A stretch of DNA of 54,204 nt from Nonomuraea sp. SYSU D8015 (GTDB lineage: Bacteria; Actinomycetota; Actinomycetes; Streptosporangiales; Streptosporangiaceae): assembly GCF_008065375.1 (NCBI RefSeq), contig NZ_VJYI01000040.1:1-54204 (forward strand). The letters are read 5' to 3'. Under the pieces are notes generated by a model. The model had not been told where the DNA came from. It did no database searches and saw nothing but the letters and a program-made list of their open reading frames with translations. Positions within the stretch are counted from its first letter, which is position 1. Every line of letters begins with the position of its first letter. Position numbers and translations under genes: made by a program. This document shows positions 17,616-25,771 of the stretch, one piece after another.

Positions 17616-19109
17616 ATGGCCAACAAGGGGAAGGCCGAACTGTTCGCGGCGATCCGTCGGGACGCCCGGCTGGAAGGCATGTCGGCGCGGGCGCTGGCCC
17701 GCAAGTACGGCGTGCATCGGCGGACGGTGGCTCAGGCGCTGGCCTCGCCCTGGCCGCCGGAGCGGAAGAAGCCGCCACCGCGCCGGTCGCGGCTGGATCC
17801 CTACAAGCCGGTCATCGATGCGATGCTGCGGGCTGATCTGGACGCGCCGCGCAAGCAGCGGCACACCGTGGTCCGCATCTGGAATCGGCTGGTGGAGGAG
17901 CACCAGGCGGTGGAGGTCTCCTACCCGATGGTCCGCGATTACGTGCGGCAGCGGCGGGCGAAGATCCGGATGGAGGAAGGCCGCGGACCGGTGCCCGGCT
18001 TCATCGAGCAGTCCCACCGTCCGGGAGCTGAGGCCGAGGTGGATTTCGGCGATGTGTGGATCCGGCTGGCCGGCACGCTGACCCGCTGCTACCTGTTCTC
18101 CTTCCGCCTGTCGTGGTCGGGCAAGGCTGTGCATCGGATGTTCCTGACCTGCTCGCAGGAGGCGTTCTTCGAGGGCCACGTCCACGCTCTCACCCTGCTG
18201 GGTGGCGTGCCGTACGGCAAGGTGCGCTATGACAACCTGCGGCCCGCGGTGGCCAAGGTGCTCGGTTTCAACCGCTCGCGGGTGGAGAACGAACGCTGGG
18301 TCATCTTCCGCTCCTTCTACGGGATCGAGCCGTTCTACTGCCGCCGAGGCAAGGAGGGCGCGCACGAAAAGGGCGGCGTGGAGGGTCAGATTGGCTACTT
18401 CCGTCGCAACCATCTGGTGCCCGTCCCTGATGTGACCACCATCGATGAGCTCAACGCCATGATCGACCGGTGGGACGTGGAGGACGAGACGCGGCGCCGC
18501 TCCCGGCCCCAGAGCATCGGTGAGCGGTTCGCGATCGAAGCCCCGTTGCTGCGGCCGCTGCCGACCGAACGGTTCGAGACGGGACGGCTGTTCACCCCGC
18601 GGGTGGACCGCTACAGCGTGATCGTGGTGCGCACCAACCGCTACTCGGTGCCCGCCCGGCTGATCGGGCAAGCGGTACGGGTGATGCTGCACGCCTCACA
18701 CCTGGTGGTCTACCACAAGGGGCAGGAGGTGGCCCGGCACGAACGGCTGATCGCCAAGGGCGGCTCGCGGCTGGAGCTGGACCACTACCTGGAGATCCTG
18801 CTGAAGAAGCCCGGCGCCCTGCCCGGCTCCACCGCGTTGGAGCAGGCGCGCCGCTCGGGCAAGTTCACCCGTGAGCACGAGGCGTGGTGGGCCGCTGCCC
18901 GCCGGGCGCACGGCGAGGCCGAGGGCACCCGCGCGCTGATCGAGGTGCTGCTGTTGCACCGCCACATGGCTCACGAGCATGTGGCGGCGGGGATCGCCGC
19001 GGAGCTGCGGGTGGGCGCGTGGACCGCGGACGCCGTCGCTTTGGAGGCCCGTAAAGTCGCCCAGCTCGAGACGACTTCGAGGCCAACCCCAATATCGACC
19101 CCGCGATGA
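17616..19109 (+). CDS. istA: IS21-family transposase IstA (C-terminus altered)
   Basis: A 497-codon ORF with the IstA plan: N-terminal HTH (MSARALARKYGVHRRTVAQA), then the DDE integrase core with EVDFGDVW, the second aspartate in VRYDNLRPAV, the glutamate in HEKGGVEGQIGYFRRN, and the C-terminal beta-barrel (RYSVIVVRTNRYSVPARLIG). After VALEARKVAQ, near residue 480, the normal tail is replaced by a short out-of-frame reading of istB DNA, so a deletion has joined the end of istA to the interior of istB. The core is intact, but loss of the istB start suggests the element is now defective. Confidence 0.85.
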   Translation: MANKGKAELFAAIRRDARLEGMSARALARKYGVHRRTVAQALASPWPPERKKPPPRRSRLDPYKPVIDAMLRADLDAPRKQRHTVVRIWNRLVEEHQAVEVSYPMVRDYVRQRRAKIRMEEGRGPVPGFIEQSHRPGAEAEVDFGDVWIRLAGTLTRCYLFSFRLSWSGKAVHRMFLTCSQEAFFEGHVHALTLLGGVPYGKVRYDNLRPAVAKVLGFNRSRVENERWVIFRSFYGIEPFYCRRGKEGAHEKGGVEGQIGYFRRNHLVPVPDVTTIDELNAMIDRWDVEDETRRRSRPQSIGERFAIEAPLLRPLPTERFETGRLFTPRVDRYSVIVVRTNRYSVPARLIGQAVRVMLHASHLVVYHKGQEVARHERLIAKGGSRLELDHYLEILLKKPGALPGSTALEQARRSGKFTREHEAWWAAARRAHGEAEGTRALIEVLLLHRHMAHEHVAAGIAAELRVGAWTADAVALEARKVAQLETTSRPTPISTPR

Positions 19110-19612
19110 TCCATAGCCTGGCCACCAGCGACTGGGTCCGCAAGGGCCTTCCGCTGTGTCTGATCGGCGACTCGGGCACCGGCAAGTCGCACCTGCTCAT
19201 CGCGCTGGGCACCGAAGCGGCCATGGCCGGGCACCGGGTCAAGTACACCCTGGCCGCCAAGCTGGTCAACGAGCTGGTCGAGGCCGCCGATGAGAAGATG
19301 CTCACCAAGACCATCGCCCGCTACAGCCGGCTCGAGCTGCTCTGCCTTGACGAACTGGGCTACATGGAGTTGGACCGGCGGGGTGCCGAACTGCTCTTCC
19401 AAGTGATCACCGAACGGGACGAGCGGGCTTCCATCGCGATCGCCTCAAATGAGTCGTTTTCGGGATGGACCAAGACATTTACCGACCTGCGGTTGTGCGC
19501 GGCGATCGTCGATCGGCTCACCTACGGCGGCAACATCATCGAGACCGGAACCGTGTCCTACCGCTATACCCAGACCCAGGCCGTCAAGTCTGCCCAGCAG
19601 GCTCCCAGCTGA
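19075..19612 (+). pseudogene. istB: IS21-family helper ATPase IstB, N-terminally truncated
   Basis: The AAA+ core is present: FEANPNIDP lead-in, Walker A GDSGTGKSH, LVNELVEAADEK, Walker B LLCLDELGYM, sensor IAIASNESFSGW and CAAIVDRLTYGGNIIETG. The first about 80 residues, which should include the IstA-contacting N-terminal helices and the natural start, are missing. The open frame starts at an internal ATG (19106), so it is probably not functional. It overlaps istA by 4 nt only because of the deletion. Confidence 0.75.
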
Positions 19613-19660
19613 CCTCCGGCGCGCTCTTCCCGATAGCCGCCAAATCCGTCGGCCGCAGGA

Positions 19661-19714
19661 GCAGGTCAAGGTGGAGCGCCCGCAGCGCAGCGAGGACGAC
19701 CGACCTTGACCTGC
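19661..19714. repeat. inverted repeat after istB
   Basis: GCAGGTCAAGGT (19661-19672) and ACCTTGACCTGC (19703-19714) form perfect 12-bp arms with a 30-nt loop, shortly after the istB stop. Possible terminator or recombination site. The 300 bp that follow hold no recognisable gene. Confidence 0.45.
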
Positions 19715-20018
19715 GACGAGGACCGACCATCATTCCGGCGGCGGGAAGCACGCACGGCCAAAGGCCCCGAGCTCTGGGGCTATCTGCCGGGATCTCCAGC
19801 GCTGTATGACCGTGGGACGGCCGTGTTGATCGGCTCGGATTGAACTCCAAGGGCCCAGCAGACATGCGTCAAGAAACTCGGATGCGGACTCTATTCTGAC
19901 GCTATTCGCCTGCGGCGTTGGATGCGGGTTGGGGTCTACCCTTGCCGGACAGGCCACGAGCGAGGGGCATTTGCAGGGCGGCGGCCGATGACGCTGTCTG
20001 GGCTGGCGGGGGCTGCTT

Positions 20019-20089
20019 GATCGGCACCGAGGCCTCCGACCACTTCCCCATCGCGGCCGACCTCGAACTCCCCCACCCCTCGCCCTGAC
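20019..20089 (+). pseudogene. endonuclease/exonuclease/phosphatase family, last codons only
   Basis: The plus frame reads IGTEASDHFPIAADLELPHP then a stop at 20087-20089. The S/G-D-H-F/L-P motif is the final catalytic histidine block of endonuclease/exonuclease/phosphatase proteins. Nothing upstream continues it, so it is a 3' fragment of about 23 codons inside the IS21 cargo. Confidence 0.5.
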
Positions 20090-20136
20090 CGCTCGGCGCC
20101 CGCCGTCTCTCGCGACAGCGGGCGCCGAGCGGTCAG
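20085..20136. terminator. perfect 19-bp hairpin, bidirectional terminator
   Basis: Arms at 20085-20103 (begin CTGACCGCTCGG) and 20118-20136 (end CCGAGCGGTCAG) pair perfectly around a 14-nt loop. It lies between the plus-strand relic and the minus-strand secreted-protein gene whose stop is at 20139, so it serves both. Confidence 0.8.
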
Positions 20137-20138
20137 GA

Positions 20139-20567
20139 TCAGATGACGCCGCTCTGCCCGACGCAGCTCGTGACACCCGTCTTACCGGCCAGCTTCACGA
20201 AGACCCGATGCGCCATAGGCCGCGTCGCCGGGATGTCCTTGTGGCCGGTATTGCCGGTGATCACGACCGACTTGAACGCGACGTCCGGAAGGCCGCCCCG
20301 GTCCTGGACGAGGCTGACCTTGACGTTGGTGGGGCCGCCAGAGGCCGTCCAGAAGACCTTGCGGAAGCGGTGCGCACCCAACCCGTTGACATAGGTGACG
20401 GTCACCTTCAGCTTGTAGGACCCCTTCGAACAGGTCGCGACGAGGGCCAAGTCTGCCGACGTGGTCACCGACGCCGCCGGCGCGGACGCCGAGGCCGACG
20501 CAGGCGCGCCCATCATGGCCACGGCCCCCATGGCCCCGACGACGACCGCGTTACGCATGATCTTCAT
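20139..20567 (-). CDS. small secreted protein, unknown function
   Basis: A 142-residue protein beginning MKIMRNAVVVGAMGAVAMMG with a signal peptide cleaved near ASA (residue 24-30). The mature part is beta-strand-rich (LALVATCSKGSYKLKVTVTY, VSLVQDRGG, FKSVVITGN) and has one cysteine near its start and one near its end (TSCVGQSG), probably a disulphide. The start at 20567 is set by ACGGAGGGAACC; an upstream in-frame ATG adds a non-signal stretch. It lies inside the IS21 element, between its istAB genes and right end, transcribed opposite to them. Confidence 0.7.
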   Translation of the reverse strand: MKIMRNAVVVGAMGAVAMMGAPASASASAPAASVTTSADLALVATCSKGSYKLKVTVTYVNGLGAHRFRKVFWTASGGPTNVKVSLVQDRGGLPDVAFKSVVITGNTGHKDIPATRPMAHRVFVKLAGKTGVTSCVGQSGVI

Positions 20568-20773
20568 ATGGTTCCCTCCGTTGATTTCCCGTCGAGGTGA
20601 GACCATACGGAGACGCGGTATAGCGGAGGTATGTCCCAATCAGACCACTCGGAGCGCGCTAGTGGGACGCTAGGTTTTCCACGACCAAGCAGCCGACGAC
20701 CAAAGTCCGCACGGCTGCTGGCCGAACCGCACTGTGTCCAAGGGATCTGTCGCCCTGACTCAACCCTTGATCC

Positions 20774-20820
20774 ATGCTCCTTCTCGGCGGGCACCAGAAC
20801 CCGCCCGACAGAAGGAGCAT
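20774..20820. repeat. inverted repeat covering a ribosome binding site
   Basis: ATGCTCCTTCT (20774-20784) and AGAAGGAGCAT (20810-20820) form perfect 11-bp arms, with GGCGGG/CCCGCC pairing inside. The right arm contains the AGAAGGAG site of the short ORF that begins ATGAAGAAGCTG at 20823. That ORF codes only a signal-peptide start (MKKLLKTA) before running into the cupin relic. Confidence 0.45.
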
Positions 20821-20852
20821 CATGAAGAAGCTGCTCAAGACCGCGGTGCGAT

Positions 20853-20966
20853 CATGTGGGCGATGGAGATCGCCTCGTCACCGGTGTTCACCTGTCCGAT
20901 GTGCTCGTTGATGATCTTGCCGCCCGGCACCGGGATGCGGGTCGGGGCCTCGATCTTTCTCACCAC
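20853..20966 (-). pseudogene. cupin-domain protein, 5' fragment
   Basis: From tandem GTG codons at 20961-20966 the minus frame reads VRKIEAPTRIPVPGGKIINE then HIGQVNTGDEAISIAHMIAP, matching the N-terminal strands of small cupin proteins. It stops abruptly at the junction with the MKKLLKTA signal-peptide fragment near 20850, so the metal-binding part is missing. Confidence 0.5.
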
Positions 20967-20992
20967 GGAGCTCAGTCTGCCATGTGGCCCTC

Positions 20993-21478
20993 CTACGTGG
21001 CTGCCCTGACCGCGCCGTAGAACGCCGCCGCGGCCACCCGGCAGGACGCCTTCTTCGTGCCGGAGAACTTCACACACACGTTGCCCATGTCGAAGAGGAA
21101 CGCGTCGTCGACGGGCTTCTTGTAGGTGTTACGCCACTTGCTGGAGCTCACCAGCGCCTTGACGTTGCGGTAGCCGAAGTCGTGACGATCGCAGGGAATC
21201 TTGAAGACGCCCTTCCAGTATTCAGAGTTTCCGATCTTCTTGGGCACCGAGCAGCCGTCGGTGTTCCAGTTGAACTTGTACTCCTTGACCTGCGGGGTGT
21301 CCTTGTTGATTTTGAACCGGGCCCACGCGTTGTAGCTGGCCTTGGTGTTCTTCGTCAGGGTCAGCGCCATCGCCAGGCGCTGCGCCTTGGTCTTGTCGAG
21401 CGCGGTCGCCTGTGCGGGAGCGGCCAGCATGGCACCCGCCGCCAGGACGGCGGCGGACAGGGCCAGTGCCTTTTTCAT
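20993..21478 (-). CDS. secreted prokaryotic phospholipase A2
   Basis: A 161-residue protein of normal length for the actinobacterial PLA2 family. The signal peptide (MKKALALSAAVLAAGAMLAA) ends near PAQA. The mature enzyme has the calcium/active-site block TDGCSVPKKIG and the catalytic CDRHDFGYRN motif (His99, Asp100), plus a downstream DDAFLFDM helix. Four cysteines (76, 96, 135, 146) would form two disulphides as in Streptomyces PLA2. It hydrolyses the sn-2 acyl ester of phospholipids outside the cell. The start at 21478 is preferred since the longer ORF adds non-signal sequence. It is a passenger gene inside the IS21 element, transcribed against istAB. Confidence 0.88.
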   Translation of the reverse strand: MKKALALSAAVLAAGAMLAAPAQATALDKTKAQRLAMALTLTKNTKASYNAWARFKINKDTPQVKEYKFNWNTDGCSVPKKIGNSEYWKGVFKIPCDRHDFGYRNVKALVSSSKWRNTYKKPVDDAFLFDMGNVCVKFSGTKKASCRVAAAAFYGAVRAAT

Positions 21479-21886
21479 GGTGACTCTTTTCTCTGGGGAG
21501 GAACAGCAGGAGAAGAGTCGCAGCACCGCGTCGGGGGCGCACCAAAACATAGCGCCGCGGACCCGGGGACATACCCCGGGCATACCCGGGGCGTGTCACA
21601 TCGGGCGGGTCTGGCCCGTCCACCTTGTCCCCCGCTTCGTACGGCGGGGACGTGAACGGTCTTGAACGCACCGTCTCCCTGCGCGCCACCGCAGATCGCA
21701 GTCATGGACCCGTTGACCAGCTCAGGGGGGAGATTCGTTTCGTCCGACAACCCTGCTGCTGCTCGCGCCAGCACGAACCCGGCCAACCAGACTGGTACCA
21801 AAACTCGCCTTCAGATCATGGGCGGTCGATCACCAAGTGGAGCCAAAAGAGGCCGACGCTTGGTCCCCGAACTCACCGACGAATCA

Positions 21887-22186
21887 ACCGTCATCCTGTC
21901 CGACGGCATGGACAACGCCTCTCAGCGGTACAGTCCTGAACGCCTTCGCCCCTGGATCGAGAGCCTGCAGGCCAAGAAGCGCAAGTGGGTGTTCGTCCTC
22001 CTGGGCGCCGGCTCCTACGTCACGAAGGTGGCCGACACGCTGGGCATCCGGCAGGAGACCACCATCCACTACGACCACGACCTGAGCCAGGCCGCGCTCT
22101 CCACCGCCGGCGAGATGGTCGACCGTGGCAGCCGCACCGGCCGCTACGGCTTCACCGACCAGGACCGCACCGCCACCCGGCACTGA
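21887..22186 (+). pseudogene. von Willebrand factor A domain protein, 3' part
   Basis: Starting in the right copy of the target duplication, the frame reads TVILSDGMDNASQRYSPERL, the MIDAS threonine/aspartate loop of a vWA domain. It then continues WVFVLLGAGSYVTKVADTLG and ends TGRYGFTDQDRTATRH with a stop at 22184-22186. It is the missing C-terminal third of the gene that begins at 17126. The codon join across ACCGTCAT restores EIITVILSDGMDNAS. A perfect hairpin follows. Confidence 0.8.
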
Positions 22187-22195
22187 CCCAGATCC

Positions 22196-22234
22196 CTTCC
22201 CGGCTGCCAGGGCAAGGTCCTGGCAGCCGGGAAG
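22196..22234. terminator. perfect 16-bp hairpin between convergent genes
   Basis: CTTCCCGGCTGCCAGG (22196-22211) pairs with CCTGGCAGCCGGGAAG (22219-22234) around a 7-nt loop, between the vWA 3' part (+) and the Myb-like gene (-). Confidence 0.8.
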
Positions 22235-22259
22235 GACCGCACGATGCGGGTACGCCGGT

Positions 22260-22694
22260 TCAGCTGCTCGCCGGGGAGATCCCGAGCTGGGTGACGCCCA
22301 GGCGCTCCAGCCGGGCCCGGATCGCGCCGCGGCTGCGACCGAACTCGCGCATCAGCGCCGGGATACTCGCGCCGGGGGCGGCGGCGAGGTCCTTGAGCCG
22401 CTGGTCTTCCTCGGCCGTCCAGGGCTGGTGGGAGTTGCCGTGCACGCGCCGCCGCTCCGCCATCGTCGGACCTGACCGCCTCAGCGCGGCCGCGCCGGAG
22501 GTGAGAAGCTCGGCGATCGCGGCCAGGTCGCCGCTGGGCAGCGGCTGCTGGCTGCGCCACTCGGCCAGCAGCTGCCCGTCGGCGTCGCCGGCGACGAGGT
22601 CCACCTGCACCCGGTCGCCGTCGACGGCCGCCAGGGTCAGCTCGTAGCGGCGGCCGTCCTGCTCGGCCTGCAGACGCACCTGAGATACGGACAT
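22260..22694 (-). CDS. Myb/SANT-like DNA-binding protein
   Basis: A 144-residue protein. Residues 1-75 form a compact beta/alpha unit (VRLQAEQDGRRYELTLAAVD). Residues about 93-135 match a Myb/SANT helix-turn-helix: QPWTAEEDQRLKDLAAAPGA, then MREFGRSRGAIRARLERLG, with the spaced tryptophan and aromatic positions. It probably binds DNA, but no target is evident. It is 70 bp downstream of the recombinase gene in the same direction and may share its transcript. Such Myb-like genes are common in actinobacterial integrative elements. Confidence 0.7.
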   Translation of the reverse strand: MSVSQVRLQAEQDGRRYELTLAAVDGDRVQVDLVAGDADGQLLAEWRSQQPLPSGDLAAIAELLTSGAAALRRSGPTMAERRRVHGNSHQPWTAEEDQRLKDLAAAPGASIPALMREFGRSRGAIRARLERLGVTQLGISPASS

Positions 22695-22763
22695 GGGCGC
22701 ACTCCTGTTCTGAATCGGGGGAGGTGGGAAAGCAAGGCTCGCACTTTGCGGGCCGACCGGAGA

Positions 22764-23498
22764 TCACCCTGCACCGCCTGCGCGATCGGCATGTTCGGCC
22801 TCGGCCAGCGCCCGGTACAGCGAGGCCACCGAGGGGTGCTTGCCGGCGTTCTTGCCGGTCTTGATGGTCAGCTTCTTGGCGATCTCCGGCACCGGAGTGC
22901 CGTTGTCCTTCAGCGCGCGGGCGAACAGCAGCATGTCGGCGTCGATGACCTTCGGCCGCCCGCCGTGGTTGCCCTTGGCCGCGGCGGCCATCTGGCCCTC
23001 GAGCGTCTTCTCCCGGATGTAGTTGCGGTCGAGCTGGGCGGCCACGGCGAGGACGGCGAACAGCATGGAGCCCATGCCGCTGGGGTCGTAGATGCCGGTG
23101 AGCGGGCCGGTGAGGAGTTCGAGCTGGATGTCGCCGGCCTGCAGGGTGGCCGAGAGGGTCATCAGCTCGGCCGAGTCGCGGGCCAGGCGCTTGAGCTCAT
23201 GCACGGTGAGGATGACCGGCTGGTCGGGGGCGGCCTGCTTGATGTCGTGCGCGAGTTTGAGGGCCTTTTCCAGCTCGGGCCGCACCTTGACGCGGGTGCT
23301 GATCTTCTCGGAGAAGATCCGCTTGCACTGCGCGGCCTCCAGGGCGTCCAGCTGGCTCTGCAGTTCCTGCTGCGCGGTCGAGCAGCGGGCGTAGCCGATG
23401 CGGATCGGCTTGGCGGCGAGGCTGGTTTCGGGGAGTGCCTCGATCGGCGGTCCTTGCCGCCAGGGCCGCCCGGGCCCGCGGTCGTCGGGCACCGGCAC
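22764..23498 (-). CDS. serine recombinase (resolvase/invertase family)
   Basis: A 244-codon recombinase. The catalytic serine is in IGYARCST (Ser40), followed by the resolvase core (AAQCKRIFSEKISTRVKVRP, VHELKRLARDSAELMTLSAT, FAVLAVAAQLDRNYIREKTL) and a C-terminal HTH (GGRPKVIDADMLL to PSVASLYRALAEA). The open frame continues upstream to about 23640 without a start codon and codes a cysteine-containing extension (CEAPAGSACRTRGG, KTATKYHTARFILVPSL) found as a zinc-ribbon in some actinobacterial homologues. Its real 5' end may have been lost. It would catalyse site-specific inversion or resolution, possibly of the surrounding element. Confidence 0.85.
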   Translation of the reverse strand: MPVPDDRGPGRPWRQGPPIEALPETSLAAKPIRIGYARCSTAQQELQSQLDALEAAQCKRIFSEKISTRVKVRPELEKALKLAHDIKQAAPDQPVILTVHELKRLARDSAELMTLSATLQAGDIQLELLTGPLTGIYDPSGMGSMLFAVLAVAAQLDRNYIREKTLEGQMAAAAKGNHGGRPKVIDADMLLFARALKDNGTPVPEIAKKLTIKTGKNAGKHPSVASLYRALAEAEHADRAGGAG

Positions 23499-23807
23499 CT
23501 CGAGCTCCTCCCGGAGGGAGGGGACGAGGATGAAACGCGCGGTGTGGTACTTGGTCGCGGTCTTGCCACCGCGGGTGCGGCAGGCGCTGCCGGCCGGTGC
23601 CTCGCATTGCGAACCAGAACCCGGACGAATCGGGCACGATTTGGCGCGTTCTCAGAACTGTCACAACTGATCATTTATGAGAATCGCGAAGCGTCGTCCT
23701 CCATGACGAAGAGTCGTCCTTGGAAGTCGCGCGGCAACCGGACGGAGGTCCGCTATTCCGAGCTCCGTTCGCCTCGGTTTCCTGTGCTTCAAGAGCGAAG
23801 GGCTGGC
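23499..23807. other. recombinase 5' extension and intergenic DNA
   Basis: Positions 23499-23640 hold the startless zinc-ribbon-like extension of the recombinase on the minus strand. From 23640 to 23790 I see no gene. The hairpin at 23796-23831 ends the region. Confidence 0.4.
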
Positions 23808-23831
23808 CTATGGAGGTCGGCCAGCCCTTCG
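23796..23831. terminator. 13-bp hairpin
   Basis: CGAAGGGCTGGCC (23796-23808) pairs with GGCCAGCCCTTCG (23819-23831) around a 10-nt loop, at the 3' end of the minus-strand small ORF. Confidence 0.65.
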
Positions 23832-24074
23832 TATGGGCAATGAGGGGATCTTGGGTGGGGGAGGGTCTTCCTTCTTGTCTATGTAGGCGTGGATCGCCCA
23901 TTCGGCGGTCGCCATCAGTCCTGACCGGTCGGGCTGCTCCAGGGCGGCGCCGATCCGGACCTGATCGGGCTGGTCATGGAGGTCACGTGCGGTCTTGAAG
24001 CGACTCTGCTCGGCGCGCACGCGCACAAGGTGTGGCATGAGGCGGAGAAGCGGCGGCGGAATGCTGGAGAACAA
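23808..24074 (-). CDS. hypothetical protein
   Basis: An 88-codon minus-strand ORF. Its middle has convincing protein composition (LVRVRAEQSRFKTARDLHDQ, RIGAALEQPDRSGLMATAEW, AIHAYIDKKED), whereas the last 10 codons fall in the hairpin. No ribosome binding site is clear, so it may be the end of a longer gene. Family unknown. Confidence 0.4.
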   Translation of the reverse strand: MFSSIPPPLLRLMPHLVRVRAEQSRFKTARDLHDQPDQVRIGAALEQPDRSGLMATAEWAIHAYIDKKEDPPPPKIPSLPIRRAGRPP

Positions 24075-24157
24075 CTACCGCATAGCTCAACAGGCGCCCG
24101 TCCCGCAGGCCAGCGGGGCGGCCGCTTTCGCATGTCCGGGGCCGCGCGCAGCAGCTG

Positions 24158-24191
24158 GCTCACCCCCGGTCCTGCCGGCCCGGGGGTGAGC
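24158..24191. terminator. 12-bp hairpin downstream of secreted-protein gene
   Basis: GCTCACCCCCGG (24158-24169) pairs with CCGGGGGTGAGC (24180-24191). It is about 65 bp past the stop of the minus-strand gene at 24257. Confidence 0.65.
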
Positions 24192-24256
24192 GAGCGCCCG
24201 CTGTCTATGCCCGCATGCGTTTGCTCCCGTGCCTGAGGTGGGGTTCGCGGGGGCGT

Positions 24257-24583
24257 CTATCTGGTTTGGTAGCGGTGGGCGACCGCCCATGGGTACAGGG
24301 TTGGGCAGTGAGCGGTTGATTGAGTGACGGAGTTGTGAGGTCCGGTGGGCTTCCAGGGGCCATAGACGGTGCGGCGGTTCTGGTCGTTGGCGCAGGTGGC
24401 GACGGCTCGGTGTTGGCCGGTGCCACCGGTGCAGTTCGACCATGTGCTGGTGTCCTGCCATCCGAAATTTGATCGGCATCCTGTGGGTTCGGCCCAGGCG
24501 GGTTGGGCGAGACCTGGGGCGAGTGCGACGCACAATCCGGCGATCGCTGTGGCTATGGTGCGGACGCTCCGCTTGGATGACAT
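24257..24583 (-). CDS. small secreted cysteine-containing protein
   Basis: A 108-residue protein with a clear signal peptide (MSSKRSVRTIATAIAGLCVA, cleavage near AWA-E at residue 31). The mature domain of about 75 residues has four cysteines (GCRSNFG, WSNCTGG, ATCANDQ, AHCPTLY) and many aromatic residues, suggesting two disulphides. ACAAGGAGACCC precedes the ATG. It is the most downstream of a run of small exported proteins on this strand. No family is recognised. Confidence 0.65.
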   Translation of the reverse strand: MSSKRSVRTIATAIAGLCVALAPGLAQPAWAEPTGCRSNFGWQDTSTWSNCTGGTGQHRAVATCANDQNRRTVYGPWKPTGPHNSVTQSTAHCPTLYPWAVAHRYQTR

Positions 24584-24818
24584 GGGTCTCCTTGTCGTGG
24601 AGGTTCGTGGTCTGCCGTTGACGATAATGATCGGCCGGGATGCGCCCCCAGCCTGGCGCCGCGTTCTTCAGCTCTTCGTAAGGGCGTGTGGGTGCTTGCT
24701 CCTCCGGCCATATCGGCCAGGCACCAGGTCTCCCGCGGGATTGTACGGATTCGCAGGCGACGAACCCGTACCGCATCAGCGGTCCCGCCATGACTGCGGG
24801 CGGGACCGGACGGGCGAC

Positions 24819-25217
24819 TCAGCCGCAGTAGACTCCGCGGAGAATGTTGGAGGTCTTGGAGATCACGCCCTCCGCGTAGCCCGGGTCCGCAGTGATGACC
24901 GTCTTGTAGTCGTGCCTGCCGGTTCCCGCGCACGAGTAGAAGACGTACTTGTCCACACCGGGGCCGGGCACGGTGGCCGACTTGACGGCCTTCCAGCCGT
25001 ACCAGGTGCTGCGCCAGATCTTGACTGTGACGGTGTAGGCCGAGCAACCGTTGGAGCTGATGCTCCCGTGCCCCTTGACCGTGTCATACTCGGTGGTCGT
25101 GTCGCCGATCTCGATCCTGCAGGGGGCTGCCGCATGTGCGGTTGGCGGGGCCGCTACGGTGGCCACCATGGCCGCGACGAGTGCCGCGGTGGCAGCGGCG
25201 AGGCGGGCGGCCATCAC
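24819..25217 (-). CDS. secreted protein, unknown function
   Basis: A 132-residue protein with a signal peptide (residues 1-29, ending AHA-A). The mature part is beta-rich (RIEIGDTTTEYDTVKGHGSI, YTVTVKIWRSTWYGW) with four cysteines, two near the ends, so disulphide-bonded. Its start overlaps the stop of the upstream secreted-protein gene (TGATG), so the pair is co-translated. Another tandem start (GTG-ATG) lies at the same point. No domain recognised. Confidence 0.65.
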   Translation of the reverse strand: MMAARLAAATAALVAAMVATVAAPPTAHAAAPCRIEIGDTTTEYDTVKGHGSISSNGCSAYTVTVKIWRSTWYGWKAVKSATVPGPGVDKYVFYSCAGTGRHDYKTVITADPGYAEGVISKTSNILRGVYCG

Positions 25218-25771
25218 ACGATGTCCACATCGGACGCTGCGCTCTGCGAGCCGCCGCTACCGGACAGCGTCACCTTCACTACGGTCTGGACATTGGTGAT
25301 TCTGCCATTGGAAGCAGCGGTGAAGGTCGCACTGCTGTAGCCGAGCTTGCAAGTGGACGTGTTCTTGCAGGTGTAGGTGTCCGTAGCGGTTATCCGGCTG
25401 CGGTCCCTGGCGCAACTGAAACTGGCGTTCCCCTGGAGGTCCCCGCCGATCGAGCAGTTGACCGCGGAACCGTCCACGGTGTACGTGATCTCCACCGTAA
25501 GGTCCGGTACGGCCTGAGGCCGCCCGGCGGGACCGCAGTCGTAGGTGCGGCCGATCCCTTCCGCGCTGATAACCGCCCTCTTGTTGGTGACCGATACCCG
25601 ATTGGTGGTGTTGTCGGCCGTCCCGTAGGTGCTGTACGGGTTGTTGCCGGTCTTGACACAGCCACTGGCTCTGGTTGGGCCCTTTGCTGCCGAGGCTGGA
25701 CCGGCCAGCCCCAGGATGCCCGCGGGCATGACAAACATCGCCACTGCCAGGATGCCGAGACGTCTTCTCAT
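25214..25771 (-). CDS. secreted protein, unknown function
   Basis: A 185-residue protein: signal peptide MRRRLGILAVAMFVMPAGIL to about residue 29 (ASA-A), then a beta-rich extracellular domain with cysteines in SGCVKTG, TYDCGPAG, VNCSIGG, SFSCARD, YTCKNTS and CKLGYSS, enough for three disulphides. The mix of Thr/Asn/Ser repeats and regular Cys spacing suggests a stable surface or secreted protein. It is the first gene of a two-gene operon with the 24819-25217 gene. No enzyme motif is seen. Confidence 0.65.
   Translation of the reverse strand: MRRRLGILAVAMFVMPAGILGLAGPASAAKGPTRASGCVKTGNNPYSTYGTADNTTNRVSVTNKRAVISAEGIGRTYDCGPAGRPQAVPDLTVEITYTVDGSAVNCSIGGDLQGNASFSCARDRSRITATDTYTCKNTSTCKLGYSSATFTAASNGRITNVQTVVKVTLSGSGGSQSAASDVDIV

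Larger units (their letters stand above)
17471..21886 (+). mobile_element. IS21-family element carrying extra genes, with 8-bp target duplication
   Basis: The element is flanked by the direct repeat ACCGTCAT (17463-17470 and 21887-21894), and the interrupted vWA gene is continuous if one copy and the insert are removed. The ends align in register as an imperfect inverted repeat sharing GGTGAG, CGGG, ACCA and GTCGG blocks in the first 34 nt. A second inner repeat (GGTGAGTTTTGGTACCA at 17546-17562; TGGTACCAAAACTCGCC near 21790) matches the multiple terminal repeats of IS21. istA and istB fill 17616-19612. The remaining about 2.2 kb holds unrelated gene pieces and two secreted-protein genes, making it almost twice the usual IS21 length. 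Confidence 0.75.

Noticed and set aside
20639..20852. Small ORFs between the two secreted-protein genes
   Set aside because: They cross an inverted repeat and gene fragments, and none has protein-like composition beyond the short MKKLLKTA signal start.
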